The notes beneath the pieces are model-generated. The model saw only the letters and a program-made list of their open reading frames with translations. It did not search any database and had not been told where the DNA came from. Shown here piece after piece: positions 40,939-48,108 of a stretch of DNA of 50,056 nt; the first letter of the stretch is position 1; every line of letters starts with the position of its first letter. A program made the translations under genes and the position numbers. The DNA is from Candidatus Pseudobutyricicoccus lothianensis (GTDB lineage Bacteria > Bacillota > Clostridia > Oscillospirales > Butyricicoccaceae). The stretch covers positions 1 to 50,056 of the forward strand of contig CAJFRA010000016.1 of NCBI GenBank assembly GCA_904419295.1, read 5' to 3'.

Positions 40939-42480
40939 ATGAAAAAGAGGACAAGCAGAATCCTGAGCCTGACGCTCTTGTGCGCCATGGCGCTGGGCCT
41001 GCTGGCCGGCTGTTCCAACAGCGGCGGCAATGGCAGCGATAGCGGCGACAACGGCTCTGGAGAAGTCAAGGACACCATCACGGTGGCCACTATGGCGGAA
41101 ACACCGTCGGTGAGCCCCTATGACCACAATGCGACTGCAGGCTATCTGGTCAATCTGCTGACGTTCACCAGCTTGGTGCGGTTGGATGAGAACCTGAATG
41201 CTCAGCCCGACCTGGCAGAGAGCTTTACCAATATCAGCGACACTTGCTGGGAGTTTAAACTGCGCCAGGATGTGAAATTCCACGACGGCTCTTCCATGAC
41301 AGCAGAAGATGTCAAAGCTTCGCTGGACTATGCGAAGACCTTTACCGAAGGCGCCCTGTACAACGATTCCATCGAATCGGTGGAAGTGGTAGACGAATAC
41401 ACCGTGCGCATCAACACAAAGGTTCCCGATGCAGCCCTGATGTTCAATCTGGCTCAGCATGCCAATGCCATCGTGCCCAAGGCGCTGATCGACAGTGGCA
41501 ACAACTTTGGCGAGAACCCCATCGGCGCAGGCCCCTACAAATTTGTCAGCTGGACCCGCGGCGACCAACTGGAGTTTGAAGCCTTTGATGAGTACTATCT
41601 GGGCGCCCCCTCCATCAAGCACGTGATCTGGAAGATCATCCCCGAAGGCTCCAGCCGCACCATTGCTCTGGAAGCCGGCGAAGTGGATATGGTCGTGGAT
41701 GTGGAGACCATGGACGTGGACCGCATCAAGGAGAACCCGGACCTGGCCATGACAGAGTACACACCTGCCAACATGAACTGGCTGATGCTGAACAACGAAG
41801 TATCTGGCCTGGATAACAAAGAGTTCCGCCATGCCATCAACTGTGCCATTGACAAAGAAAGCGTTGTCACTGTGGCTCTGAACGGTCTGGGTACAGTGGG
41901 TGAGACCCAAGTGCCGACCAACCTGCCTGGCACCAGCAGCGAAGGTGTAGATAGCTACGACCTGGATAAAGCCCAGGAGTATTTGGAGAATTCCGGTGTG
42001 GATCCGACAGGCATGTCCTTCCCCATCATCTGCTCTGACGACACCAAAAAGCGCGCCGGCGAAGTGATCCAAGCCAACCTGAAGGAAATTGGCATTGAAG
42101 CCAACATCGAGAGCATGGACCTGGCCACTTATATGAGCACAGTGGCAGAAGGCAATTATGTGGCTGCCATCGGCGGTTATACCATGGCCGATACCATCAC
42201 CTATCTGAATGCTGTGTACCACAGCAAATCCATCAACGCCTCGAACAAGAGCCGTCTGAATGATCCGGAGATCGATGCTTTGATCGATCAGGCAACAGCC
42301 ACCATGGATCAGGCTGAGCGGGAAGCGCTGACTGAGCAGATCTGTGCCAAGCTGAATGAGATCTGCACACAAGTGCCTCTGTACCAGCCCATCTCCATGC
42401 GTGCCTACAATGCTGACTTGAAGAATGTAGTCATTACAGCAGCTGGCGATTGCCGTATTGAGGATATCAGCTGGAACTAA
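40939..42480 (+). CDS. oligopeptide-type ABC substrate-binding lipoprotein 2
   Basis: A 513-residue paralog of the protein at 39002. Its signal MKKRTSRILSLTLLCAMALGLLAGC is nearly identical (lipid Cys25), followed by a Gly/Ser/Asp linker and DTITVATMAETPSVSPYDHNATAGYLVNLLTF. The start at 40939 follows GGAGG; a longer reading from 40780 is in frame but has no ribosome site and crosses the promoter. It ends at its own terminator. Variation relative to paralog 1 is strongest around residues 70-80 and 330-350. No transport partner genes are in the window. Confidence 0.95.
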   Translation: MKKRTSRILSLTLLCAMALGLLAGCSNSGGNGSDSGDNGSGEVKDTITVATMAETPSVSPYDHNATAGYLVNLLTFTSLVRLDENLNAQPDLAESFTNISDTCWEFKLRQDVKFHDGSSMTAEDVKASLDYAKTFTEGALYNDSIESVEVVDEYTVRINTKVPDAALMFNLAQHANAIVPKALIDSGNNFGENPIGAGPYKFVSWTRGDQLEFEAFDEYYLGAPSIKHVIWKIIPEGSSRTIALEAGEVDMVVDVETMDVDRIKENPDLAMTEYTPANMNWLMLNNEVSGLDNKEFRHAINCAIDKESVVTVALNGLGTVGETQVPTNLPGTSSEGVDSYDLDKAQEYLENSGVDPTGMSFPIICSDDTKKRAGEVIQANLKEIGIEANIESMDLATYMSTVAEGNYVAAIGGYTMADTITYLNAVYHSKSINASNKSRLNDPEIDALIDQATATMDQAEREALTEQICAKLNEICTQVPLYQPISMRAYNADLKNVVITAAGDCRIEDISWN

Positions 42481-42511
42481 AGAACCAATCGCAATTTTAT
42501 CCAATTGAATC

Positions 42512-42549
42512 AAACAGCCTCAGATTTCAGGATCTGAGGCTGTTTTTTT
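42512..42549 (+). terminator. terminator of the second binding-protein gene
   Basis: A perfect 14-bp stem AAACAGCCTCAGAT (42512-42525) / ATCTGAGGCTGTTT (42532-42545), then a run of T's. Confidence 0.93.
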
Positions 42550-42589
42550 GCCCAAGCGAAAAGTTTTGCCGGCCGAAACTACAACTAGG

Positions 42590-42730
42590 TTATTTGCATG
42601 GCCTGTTGCCGCCGTGCAGGCGCCGCATCAAATAGGAGCGGAGAGCGGAGCAGCCGATCGCCAACAGCGCCATGGCGCTGATCACGGCCAGATCATAGAA
42701 AGAAATATCGATGGATAGGAGCCATTGCAT
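42590..42730 (-). CDS. 46-residue small membrane protein
   Basis: A short gene on the minus strand. ATG at 42730 is preceded by GAGGAGGG at a normal distance. The product begins MQWLLSIDISFYDLAVISAM, has one hydrophobic span (about 13-30, including DLAVISAMALLAIGC), a basic segment (RSYLMRRLHGG) and ends NRPCK. A positive-inside orientation puts the C-terminus in the cytoplasm. No family is recognised. It lies between a plus-strand terminator and a 46-bp palindrome, both of which would insulate it. Confidence 0.6.
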   Translation of the reverse strand: MQWLLSIDISFYDLAVISAMALLAIGCSALRSYLMRRLHGGNRPCK

Positions 42731-42773
42731 AGGACCTGCCCTCCTCTGTGTCCCCTTCAACCAATCAAGTGGC

Positions 42774-42819
42774 GAGTGGTATGATGTAGTTAGTTTAAAC
42801 TAACTACATCATACCACTC
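42774..42819. repeat. 46-bp perfect palindrome
   Basis: 23 bases from 42774 (GAGTGGTATGATGTAGTTAG and three T's) are followed without a loop by their exact complement up to 42819. The centre is GTTTAAAC. T's follow on the plus strand (to 42824). A perfect loopless palindrome of this length can extrude as a cruciform or form a very long hairpin in RNA. It may act as a terminator for plus-strand transcripts or be the trace of an inserted element. Confidence 0.95.
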
Positions 42820-42910
42820 TTTTTCCCTCACCGCAAGGCCAAGAGCCGGAAAACGATGCAGGCCCAAACTCGAATTTCCCCTGCCGGTGGCGGCGAAAGG
42901 CATGCCAGAA

Positions 42911-42949
42911 CCCCACCCTAAATCTCCGGGAGGGAGCTCTAGGGTGGGG
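42911..42949. repeat. inverted repeat after the GerQ-like gene
   Basis: CCCCACCCTA (42911-42920) pairs with TAGGGTGGGG (42940-42949) around a loop that itself contains CTCC/GGAG. It lies just beyond the stop of the minus-strand GerQ-like gene and has no T tract. Confidence 0.6.
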
Positions 42950-42955
42950 AGATAC

Positions 42956-43351
42956 TCAACCCACGTTTCGGTTGCGGCCAAGGGGAATACTGCCGGAACC
43001 TGTAGTGTCATTCGTCCCACGGTCTGCTGGAGCAATGCGGGAATTGTAAAATGTGATGAACTGAATGGAGTCCATGGCGCACAGGATATAGCGGTCATCT
43101 GCTTCTTGGTACAACGTCACGTAGTCGGCGCCCACTGCATAAAGGATGCCATCCCGGGTGGCCAGGTTGCCGGCGCCGGTCAAAAAATCGATCTCCACAT
43201 AAAGGCCCAAGTTCTCAGCCAGGGTCTCTTGCAGCTGGGGAACTGCCAGGTCTTCCAACTGGGCCATGGCCGCTAGACTTGGCTCTGCCTGGGGAGAGGA
43301 AAGACCCCGGCCATTTGGGTTGGCAGAGGGATAGGGCGTATCATACAGCAT
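42956..43351 (-). CDS. GerQ-like spore coat protein (tentative)
   Basis: A 131-residue protein. The N-terminal 50 residues are Pro/Ser/Ala-rich. Residues about 45-105 form a small beta barrel-like domain (LGLYVEIDFLTGAGNLATRDGILYAVGADYVTLYQEADDRYILCAMDSIQFITFY) resembling the GerQ/spore-coat pattern of YVxV.F....G.L..VG.DYI.L....... Y.......I.F.T. The C-terminus is Gly/Asn-rich. GerQ proteins are cross-linked into the coat and needed for normal germination; the assignment rests on pattern memory only. ATG at 43351 follows GAGG; a much longer reading to 43678 has poor protein character. Confidence 0.5.
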   Translation of the reverse strand: MLYDTPYPSANPNGRGLSSPQAEPSLAAMAQLEDLAVPQLQETLAENLGLYVEIDFLTGAGNLATRDGILYAVGADYVTLYQEADDRYILCAMDSIQFITFYNSRIAPADRGTNDTTGSGSIPLGRNRNVG

Positions 43352-43928
43352 AAGATCAAACCTCACTTTTACCGCACATTGTGTTGGGAAGAAAAAGGTG
43401 GAAGGGATGCCCAATGAAGCTGCGCCGCCTGTGGCGGCAACCGGGTATGTAGCGGGCGAAGTTTCTTCCCCTGTCAATCTATGTGGGAGAAGGGCAAAGG
43501 GTGATGCGCTGGAATCGCTGCAACGGGGAGCCCCTTCGTTCGAAGGGATGGATGGCTGCCTTCCGAGAGATACTTGGACGGACCCGTCTTGTTTTGCAGC
43601 CTTATCTACGAAATACAGATGAAAAAGAGAGAATGGGGAAGCAAGATGGAGCAAGAAATGGGATTTCGCGTGGAACAACTCATTTTTTGTGGCTTTTTGG
43701 CAGGAGAAGCAGTGGATCGTATGCTAAATGAAGATGGAGATCAAGGATCTGTCGGCAGAAGAGAGACAGCAGCAGGAGGTGGAAACTGTTTTTTGGCAAG
43801 GGGTTTTACCCGTACTTTGCGGATGTTGCAAGGCAAGTTTGCCCAGCAAAAGAAGAGAGAGTAAAATAAAAATAGATGATCCCGTTGTACCAGTGCAATG
43901 GGAAATGAAAGTACAGGAGGGAAAGAAC
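43352..43928. other. 577-bp intergenic region with no confident gene
   Basis: Between the GerQ-like gene and the third binding-protein gene. A plus-strand reading from ATG 43646 (MEQEMGFRVEQLIFCGFLAGEAVDRM) looks protein-like for about 30 residues and then degrades. The reading MKMEIKDLSAEERQQQEVE from 43728 is in frame with the binding protein but runs through its ribosome site. I see no clear promoter and no copy of the 24-nt element found before the other two binding-protein genes. Confidence 0.5.
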
Positions 43929-45452
43929 ATGAAAAAAAGTCGCCGTTGGGCCGCTTTGGGCCTGGTTGCAGTGATGTCTTTGGGGCTGCTGGCCGGGTGC
44001 GGCGGAAACGAAGGCAGTGACGAAGGTGGAGGCGCGGAGCGCGACACCATCACAGTCGCTACGATGGCAGAACCGCCTACGCTGAGCCATGTGGAACACA
44101 ACGCCACGGCCGGGTATTATGTGAACTTGCTGAACTTTACCGGACTGATGCGCTTGGGCGATGACTTGGAGCCGGTGCCGGATCTGGCGGAATCTTACGA
44201 AGCGGTCAGCGATACGGAATGGGTGTTCAAGCTGCGCCAAGACGTAAAATTCCACGATGGAACGGATATGACCGCAGAAGATGTCAAAGCCTCATTGGAT
44301 TACGCCAAAAACTTCCCGGAAGTCTCCCTTTACAACGACAACATCCAATCGGTGGAGGTAGTGGATGAATACACCGTCAAGATCACCACACCGACCCCTT
44401 CGCCTGTGCTGCTCTTTAATCTGACCCAGCATGCCAATGCTGTGGTACCCAAAAAATTGATCGACGAAGGCCATGATTTCAACACGGACCCTGTGGGCAC
44501 AGGCCCCTATAAATTCGTCAGCTGGACCCGGGGCGACCAGTTGGAGTTCGAGGCTTTTGAAGACTATTATCTGGGCGAACCGGCCATCAAGCACATCATT
44601 TGGAAGATCATCCCCGAAGGTTCCAGCCGCACCATCGCCCTGGAAGCCGGTGAGGTAGACCTGGTCATCGAAGTGGAGAGCATGGATGTGGACCGCATCA
44701 AGGGCAATGATGCGCTGGCCACTGTGGAATATTACCCCACCAGCGTCACATGGGTGATGCTGAACAATGAAATAGCCCCCATGGACAACCAGGCCTTCCG
44801 CCATGCCATCAATTCCGCCATTGACAAAGAGAGCGTGGTGACAGTGGCGCTCAACGGACTGGGTGCGCCAGCCCTGGCCCAGATGCCGACGAACATTCCG
44901 GGCGTGACCGAGGAAAACGCCGACGAATACGATGTGGAGCAGGCCAAGGCCTACTTGCAGGAATCGGGGATAGACCCCAGCACAGTGACTTTCTCCATCA
45001 TTTGTTCAGACGATACGAAAAAACGTGCCGGCGAGGTGGTGCAGGCCAATTTGAAGGAGATCGGCATTGAGTGCACGCTGGAGAGCATGGACCTGGCCAC
45101 CTATTTGAGCGCCACGGCCGAAGGCAATTTTGTGGCGGCCATCGGTGGTTATGGCATGAGCGATACCATCTCCTATTTCAACGGTGTGTTCCACAGCAAA
45201 TCCATCAATGCTTCCAACAAGTCCCGCTTGAACAACCCGGAAGTGGATGCTTTGATCGACGAAGCCAGCCAGACCATTGATAAAGAACAGCGGGAGGCGC
45301 TGACCACAGAGTGCGCGGCACTGCTCAACGAATTGTGCTCCCAGGCGCCGCTGTACCAGACCCTGTCTCTGCGGGCGTTCAACGCCGATCTGCAGGGGGT
45401 AACGGTCAATGCCAACGGCGACCTGCGCATCGAAGACATCAGCTGGAAGTAG
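43929..45452 (+). CDS. oligopeptide-type ABC substrate-binding lipoprotein 3
   Basis: A 507-residue paralog of the two preceding binding proteins. Its signal is different (MKKSRRWAALGLVAVMSLGLLAGC, lipid Cys24), then DTITVATMAEPPTLSHVEHNATAGYYVNLLNFTGLMRLGDDLEPVPDLAESYEAVSDTEWVFKLRQDVKFHDG. AGGAGGG precedes the ATG at 43929, chosen over an in-frame extension to 43728. It lacks the shared promoter module of the other two, so it is likely to be expressed under different conditions. ridA follows 139 bases later behind its own promoter. Confidence 0.95.
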   Translation: MKKSRRWAALGLVAVMSLGLLAGCGGNEGSDEGGGAERDTITVATMAEPPTLSHVEHNATAGYYVNLLNFTGLMRLGDDLEPVPDLAESYEAVSDTEWVFKLRQDVKFHDGTDMTAEDVKASLDYAKNFPEVSLYNDNIQSVEVVDEYTVKITTPTPSPVLLFNLTQHANAVVPKKLIDEGHDFNTDPVGTGPYKFVSWTRGDQLEFEAFEDYYLGEPAIKHIIWKIIPEGSSRTIALEAGEVDLVIEVESMDVDRIKGNDALATVEYYPTSVTWVMLNNEIAPMDNQAFRHAINSAIDKESVVTVALNGLGAPALAQMPTNIPGVTEENADEYDVEQAKAYLQESGIDPSTVTFSIICSDDTKKRAGEVVQANLKEIGIECTLESMDLATYLSATAEGNFVAAIGGYGMSDTISYFNGVFHSKSINASNKSRLNNPEVDALIDEASQTIDKEQREALTTECAALLNELCSQAPLYQTLSLRAFNADLQGVTVNANGDLRIEDISWK

Positions 45453-45497
45453 CCGGTGCATTGGTGAAAAGCAGACAGCACATTGCACAAAATACTG

Positions 45498-45526
45498 TGG
45501 ACAAACACACAGGAATGGTATACAAT
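45498..45526 (+). promoter_or_regulatory. promoter of ridA
   Basis: TGGACA (45498-45503) and TACAAT (45521-45526) are 17 bp apart, 65 bases before ridA. Confidence 0.65.
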
Positions 45527-45591
45527 AAAGAAAACCGATCCTTGCCCTGGCATGCACGGGGCAAAATATCAACAGAAAGAGGGTAATTCCC

Positions 45592-45972
45592 ATGGCAACA
45601 AAAATTGCAACGGATAAGGCGCCCGGCGCCATCGGCCCCTATTCCCAAGGTGTTGTAGCGGGCAATCTGGTGTACACCTCCGGTCAGATCCCTGTAGACC
45701 CTGCCACAGGCAAGGTCGAAGAGTGTGTCAAGGCCCAGACCAAGCAGTCTCTGGAAAATGTGAAGGCTGTGCTGGCCGCGGCTGGCTGCACCATGGAAGA
45801 TGTGTTTAAGACCACTGTATTCATCAAGAATATGGATGATTTCGGCGACATCAACGAAGTGTATGCCACATACTTCACCGGCGATGTGCTGCCTGCCCGC
45901 TCTTGCGTGGAAGTAGCCCGCCTGCCCAAAGATGTCAAAGTGGAGATCGAAGTAATCGCCATGAAGAAGTAA
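45592..45972 (+). CDS. ridA: RidA-family 2-iminobutanoate/2-iminopropanoate deaminase
   Basis: A 126-residue protein of the Rid/YjgF/UK114 family: IATDKAPGAIGPYSQGVVAGNLVYTSGQIPVDPATGKV, then VFIKNMDDFGDINEVYATYFTGDVLPARSCVEVARLPKDVKVEIEVIA. The arginine in PARSCVEVARLP is the imine-binding residue of true RidA enzymes, so it probably hydrolyses reactive enamines and imines made by PLP enzymes. It works as a trimer. It has its own promoter and terminator. Confidence 0.95.
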   Translation: MATKIATDKAPGAIGPYSQGVVAGNLVYTSGQIPVDPATGKVEECVKAQTKQSLENVKAVLAAAGCTMEDVFKTTVFIKNMDDFGDINEVYATYFTGDVLPARSCVEVARLPKDVKVEIEVIAMKK

Positions 45973-45988
45973 CTTCCCATTGTGAAGG

Positions 45989-46021
45989 AAAATGACGCAG
46001 CCATGGCTGCGTCATTTTTTA
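45989..46021 (+). terminator. terminator of ridA
   Basis: AAAATGACGCAGCC (45989-46002) pairs with GGCTGCGTCATTTT (46005-46018), followed by TT and more T-rich sequence. Confidence 0.93.
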
Positions 46022-46101
46022 TTGGCGATTTTTCAGATAGACAGGTGGGGCTTGACAGTCCGATTCAAAAATCCTCGTTAAAAATTTGTAAACTCCGTCT
46101 C

Positions 46102-46130
46102 TACACAAATACCAAAGGCCGCGGTATAAT
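46102..46130 (+). promoter_or_regulatory. promoter of the second AEC transporter
   Basis: TACACA (46102-46107) and a perfect TATAAT (46125-46130) are 17 bp apart. Confidence 0.65.
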
Positions 46131-46205
46131 AAAAGATACAAGGCACGCGCTGGCTGCGTTGGGCGGCTGCAAAGCCAAATGAAAAGGGATGGGAGAGAGG
46201 AAACC

Positions 46206-47156
46206 ATGTCGATCGGCAATGCCTTTAATGGCGTATTTGCTTTGATGCTGTTGATGCTGTTGGGCGTTTACATGACCCGGAAGAAGTTCTTGACCCACGA
46301 GTATTACCAGTTTCTGACGAATTTCATCATGAAATATACTGTGCCTGCCATGCTGTTTGAAAACGCCATCGAAAATGTGACGGTGGAATTCATAACAGAA
46401 AATGGGACCATGTTACTGGCCCCGTTTGTCACCCAGCTGGGCGGGTATTTTGTCGCTTTGGGGATCGCTAAATTGTGCCGGCTCGATAAGTCCATCGAGG
46501 GCATTTTTATCTCGATCTTTGCCATGTGCAATACCATGCTCATGGGTTTTCCCATCTGTATGCAGATCTTTGGCGAAGTGAGCGTGCCCTATGTCACCGC
46601 ATATTATATCGCCAACACAGTGGTATTTTGGGTATTGGTGGCGCCCCGCATTGCGGCGGGCGGCACTGCGGGCGGCGCCATTTCCAAGCTGGATAAGATC
46701 AAGCGGATCTTTTCGCCCCCGCTGATGGCCTTTATCATCGGTTCCGCCATCAATCTGGTCCACATCCCGGTACCCACATTCGTGCAGACGGCATTGACAG
46801 ATTTTGGGGCATTGACTTCCCCCATCGCCATGCTGTTGTGCGGTTACCTGCTGGGCAGCATGGGCAAAGATGTGCTCAAAACACCCAAATGCATTGTGGG
46901 TGCGGTGGCAGCCCGGCTCATTTGGGCGCCGATCTTCTGCGCCCTCATCTGCCTGGCCATGAAAGTGCCTGCCCTGCCTGCCTGTGTATTCTGTGTGCAG
47001 GCCGCTATGCCCGCCATGAATCAAACGGTCATCCTTTCCGGGCTGTACAAGGGCAACGACCGAGCGGCGGCGCAGGGGTTGGCGCTATCCAATATTTTGT
47101 CCGTCTTTGTCATACCCCTGGTGGTAATGGCCCTCAATTACGTATTCCCCATGTAA
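46206..47156 (+). CDS. AEC-family transporter
   Basis: A 316-residue membrane carrier with about ten spans, starting MSIGNAFNGVFALMLLMLLGVYMTRKKF and including FIMKYTVPAMLFENAIENV, MCNTMLMGFPICMQIFGEVSVPYVTAYYI and QAAMPAMNQTVILSGLYKGNDRAAAQGLALSNILS. The AEC family carries small carboxylates across the membrane; the substrate is unknown. GAGAGAGGAAA precedes the ATG at 46206; an upstream in-frame ATG at 46179 is possible but unsupported. It is related to, but not a recent duplicate of, the transporter at 19801. Confidence 0.92.
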   Translation: MSIGNAFNGVFALMLLMLLGVYMTRKKFLTHEYYQFLTNFIMKYTVPAMLFENAIENVTVEFITENGTMLLAPFVTQLGGYFVALGIAKLCRLDKSIEGIFISIFAMCNTMLMGFPICMQIFGEVSVPYVTAYYIANTVVFWVLVAPRIAAGGTAGGAISKLDKIKRIFSPPLMAFIIGSAINLVHIPVPTFVQTALTDFGALTSPIAMLLCGYLLGSMGKDVLKTPKCIVGAVAARLIWAPIFCALICLAMKVPALPACVFCVQAAMPAMNQTVILSGLYKGNDRAAAQGLALSNILSVFVIPLVVMALNYVFPM

Positions 47157-47165
47157 AATAGCAAA

Positions 47166-47193
47166 TGCGGCTGCCTCGTGGGAGACAGCCGCA
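47166..47193 (+). terminator. hairpin after the AEC gene
   Basis: TGCGGCTG (47166-47173) pairs with CAGCCGCA (47186-47193), with an additional CTC/GAG pairing inside. There is no T tract, so termination would be inefficient. Confidence 0.45.
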
Positions 47194-47203
47194 GTATGAT
47201 AAA

Positions 47204-47285
47204 CAGCAGCGAAAGCCGACCAAGATCGATTCTGTGCCGGACAAAGGCGGGAGGACGGCGCCGCTCACTGGGATTTTCGCTGCTG
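47204..47285 (+). ncRNA. candidate structured RNA element upstream of rpe
   Basis: An 82-nt segment is closed by a perfect 11-bp stem, CAGCAGCGAAA (47204-47214) / TTTCGCTGCTG (47275-47285). The GC-rich interior can form a GCCG/CGGC hairpin. It lies in the 243-base gap before rpe, far enough upstream to be an independent leader element. It does not match a riboswitch class I can name. Confidence 0.3.
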
Positions 47286-47399
47286 CTATAAGTATATGCC
47301 GCCCGGCGGCCCCGGGTACCGAAGCGGGGAACCGGGGCAAAGGGCAGCCGGCCGCGGCAGGCCCTGTGCCAGACCAATTTGCAGGAGGAGACAAGCACA

Positions 47400-48053
47400 A
47401 TGATCAAGATCGCCCCTTCCATTTTATCGGCTGATTTTTCTGTGCTCGGCCAGGAGGTCGAGCGGGTACTGCGCGGCGGCGCAGATTGGATCCATGTGGA
47501 TATCATGGATGGCCACTTTGTTCCCAATATTTCCTTTGGCCCACCGGTGCTCCAGTGTTTGCGCCGGGCCACCGAGGGCTTTTTGGATGTGCATTTGATG
47601 ATCTCCCAGCCGGAACGCTATGTGGATGCCTTTTTGAAGGCCGGCGCCGACCTGCTCAACTTCCACATCGAAGCGGAAGGGGAGATGGGTGGTTTGATCG
47701 ACCGTGTGCATCAGGCGGGCAAACAAGCGGCGCTGACCATTAAGCCCGGCACACCGGCCCAAGCGGTGTACCCTTATTTGGACCGGCTGGATATGGTGTT
47801 GGTGATGTCGGTAGAACCTGGGTTCGGCGGGCAGAAATTCATGCCCGAATCTTTGGACAAAGTGCGGCAGCTCCGGCAGGAGATCCAGCGCCGCGGCCTG
47901 CAGTGCGCCATTGAGATCGACGGTGGCATCAATTTGGAGAACGCGCCTCTGGCAGCCCAGGCGGGCTGTGATATCCTGGTGGCTGGCAGCTCGGTGTACG
48001 GGGCGCCGGATCCGGCCCTCCGCATCCAGGAATTCAAACAAGCCTGTCAATAA
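47400..48053 (+). CDS. rpe: ribulose-phosphate 3-epimerase
   Basis: A 217-residue TIM-barrel enzyme that interconverts ribulose 5-phosphate and xylulose 5-phosphate in the pentose phosphate pathway. The catalytic and metal residues are visible: APSILSADF, the DxMDGHFVPNISFG motif (VDIMDGHFVPN), HLMI, MSVEPGFGGQKF and EIDGGIN, followed by the phosphate loop VAGSSVYG. AGGAGGAG precedes the ATG at 47400. The diguanylate-cyclase-like gene starts 56 bases later. rsgA or thiamine-pyrophosphokinase genes, common partners elsewhere, are not adjacent. Confidence 0.97.
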   Translation: MIKIAPSILSADFSVLGQEVERVLRGGADWIHVDIMDGHFVPNISFGPPVLQCLRRATEGFLDVHLMISQPERYVDAFLKAGADLLNFHIEAEGEMGGLIDRVHQAGKQAALTIKPGTPAQAVYPYLDRLDMVLVMSVEPGFGGQKFMPESLDKVRQLRQEIQRRGLQCAIEIDGGINLENAPLAAQAGCDILVAGSSVYGAPDPALRIQEFKQACQ

Positions 48054-48108
48054 ACAGGCGGTAAACCAAACAAAGGAGGAACGGCCTGAAGGCCTGCAAC
48101 AGGAAGAT

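Noticed and set aside
43398-43678. Upstream half of a 240-codon minus-strand reading that includes the GerQ-like protein
   Set aside because: The segment before 43351 has no family pattern or start signal, while a ribosome site and ATG occur at 43351.
43728-43928. 67-residue in-frame N-terminal extension of the third binding protein
   Set aside because: It would hide the lipoprotein signal, which begins at 43929 right after a strong AGGAGGG site.
47290-47399. CCGAAGCGGGGAACCGGGG in the rpe leader resembling the core of the cyclic di-AMP (ydaO) riboswitch
   Set aside because: Only this short run fits; the other conserved segments and helices could not be found, and rpe is not a typical target.
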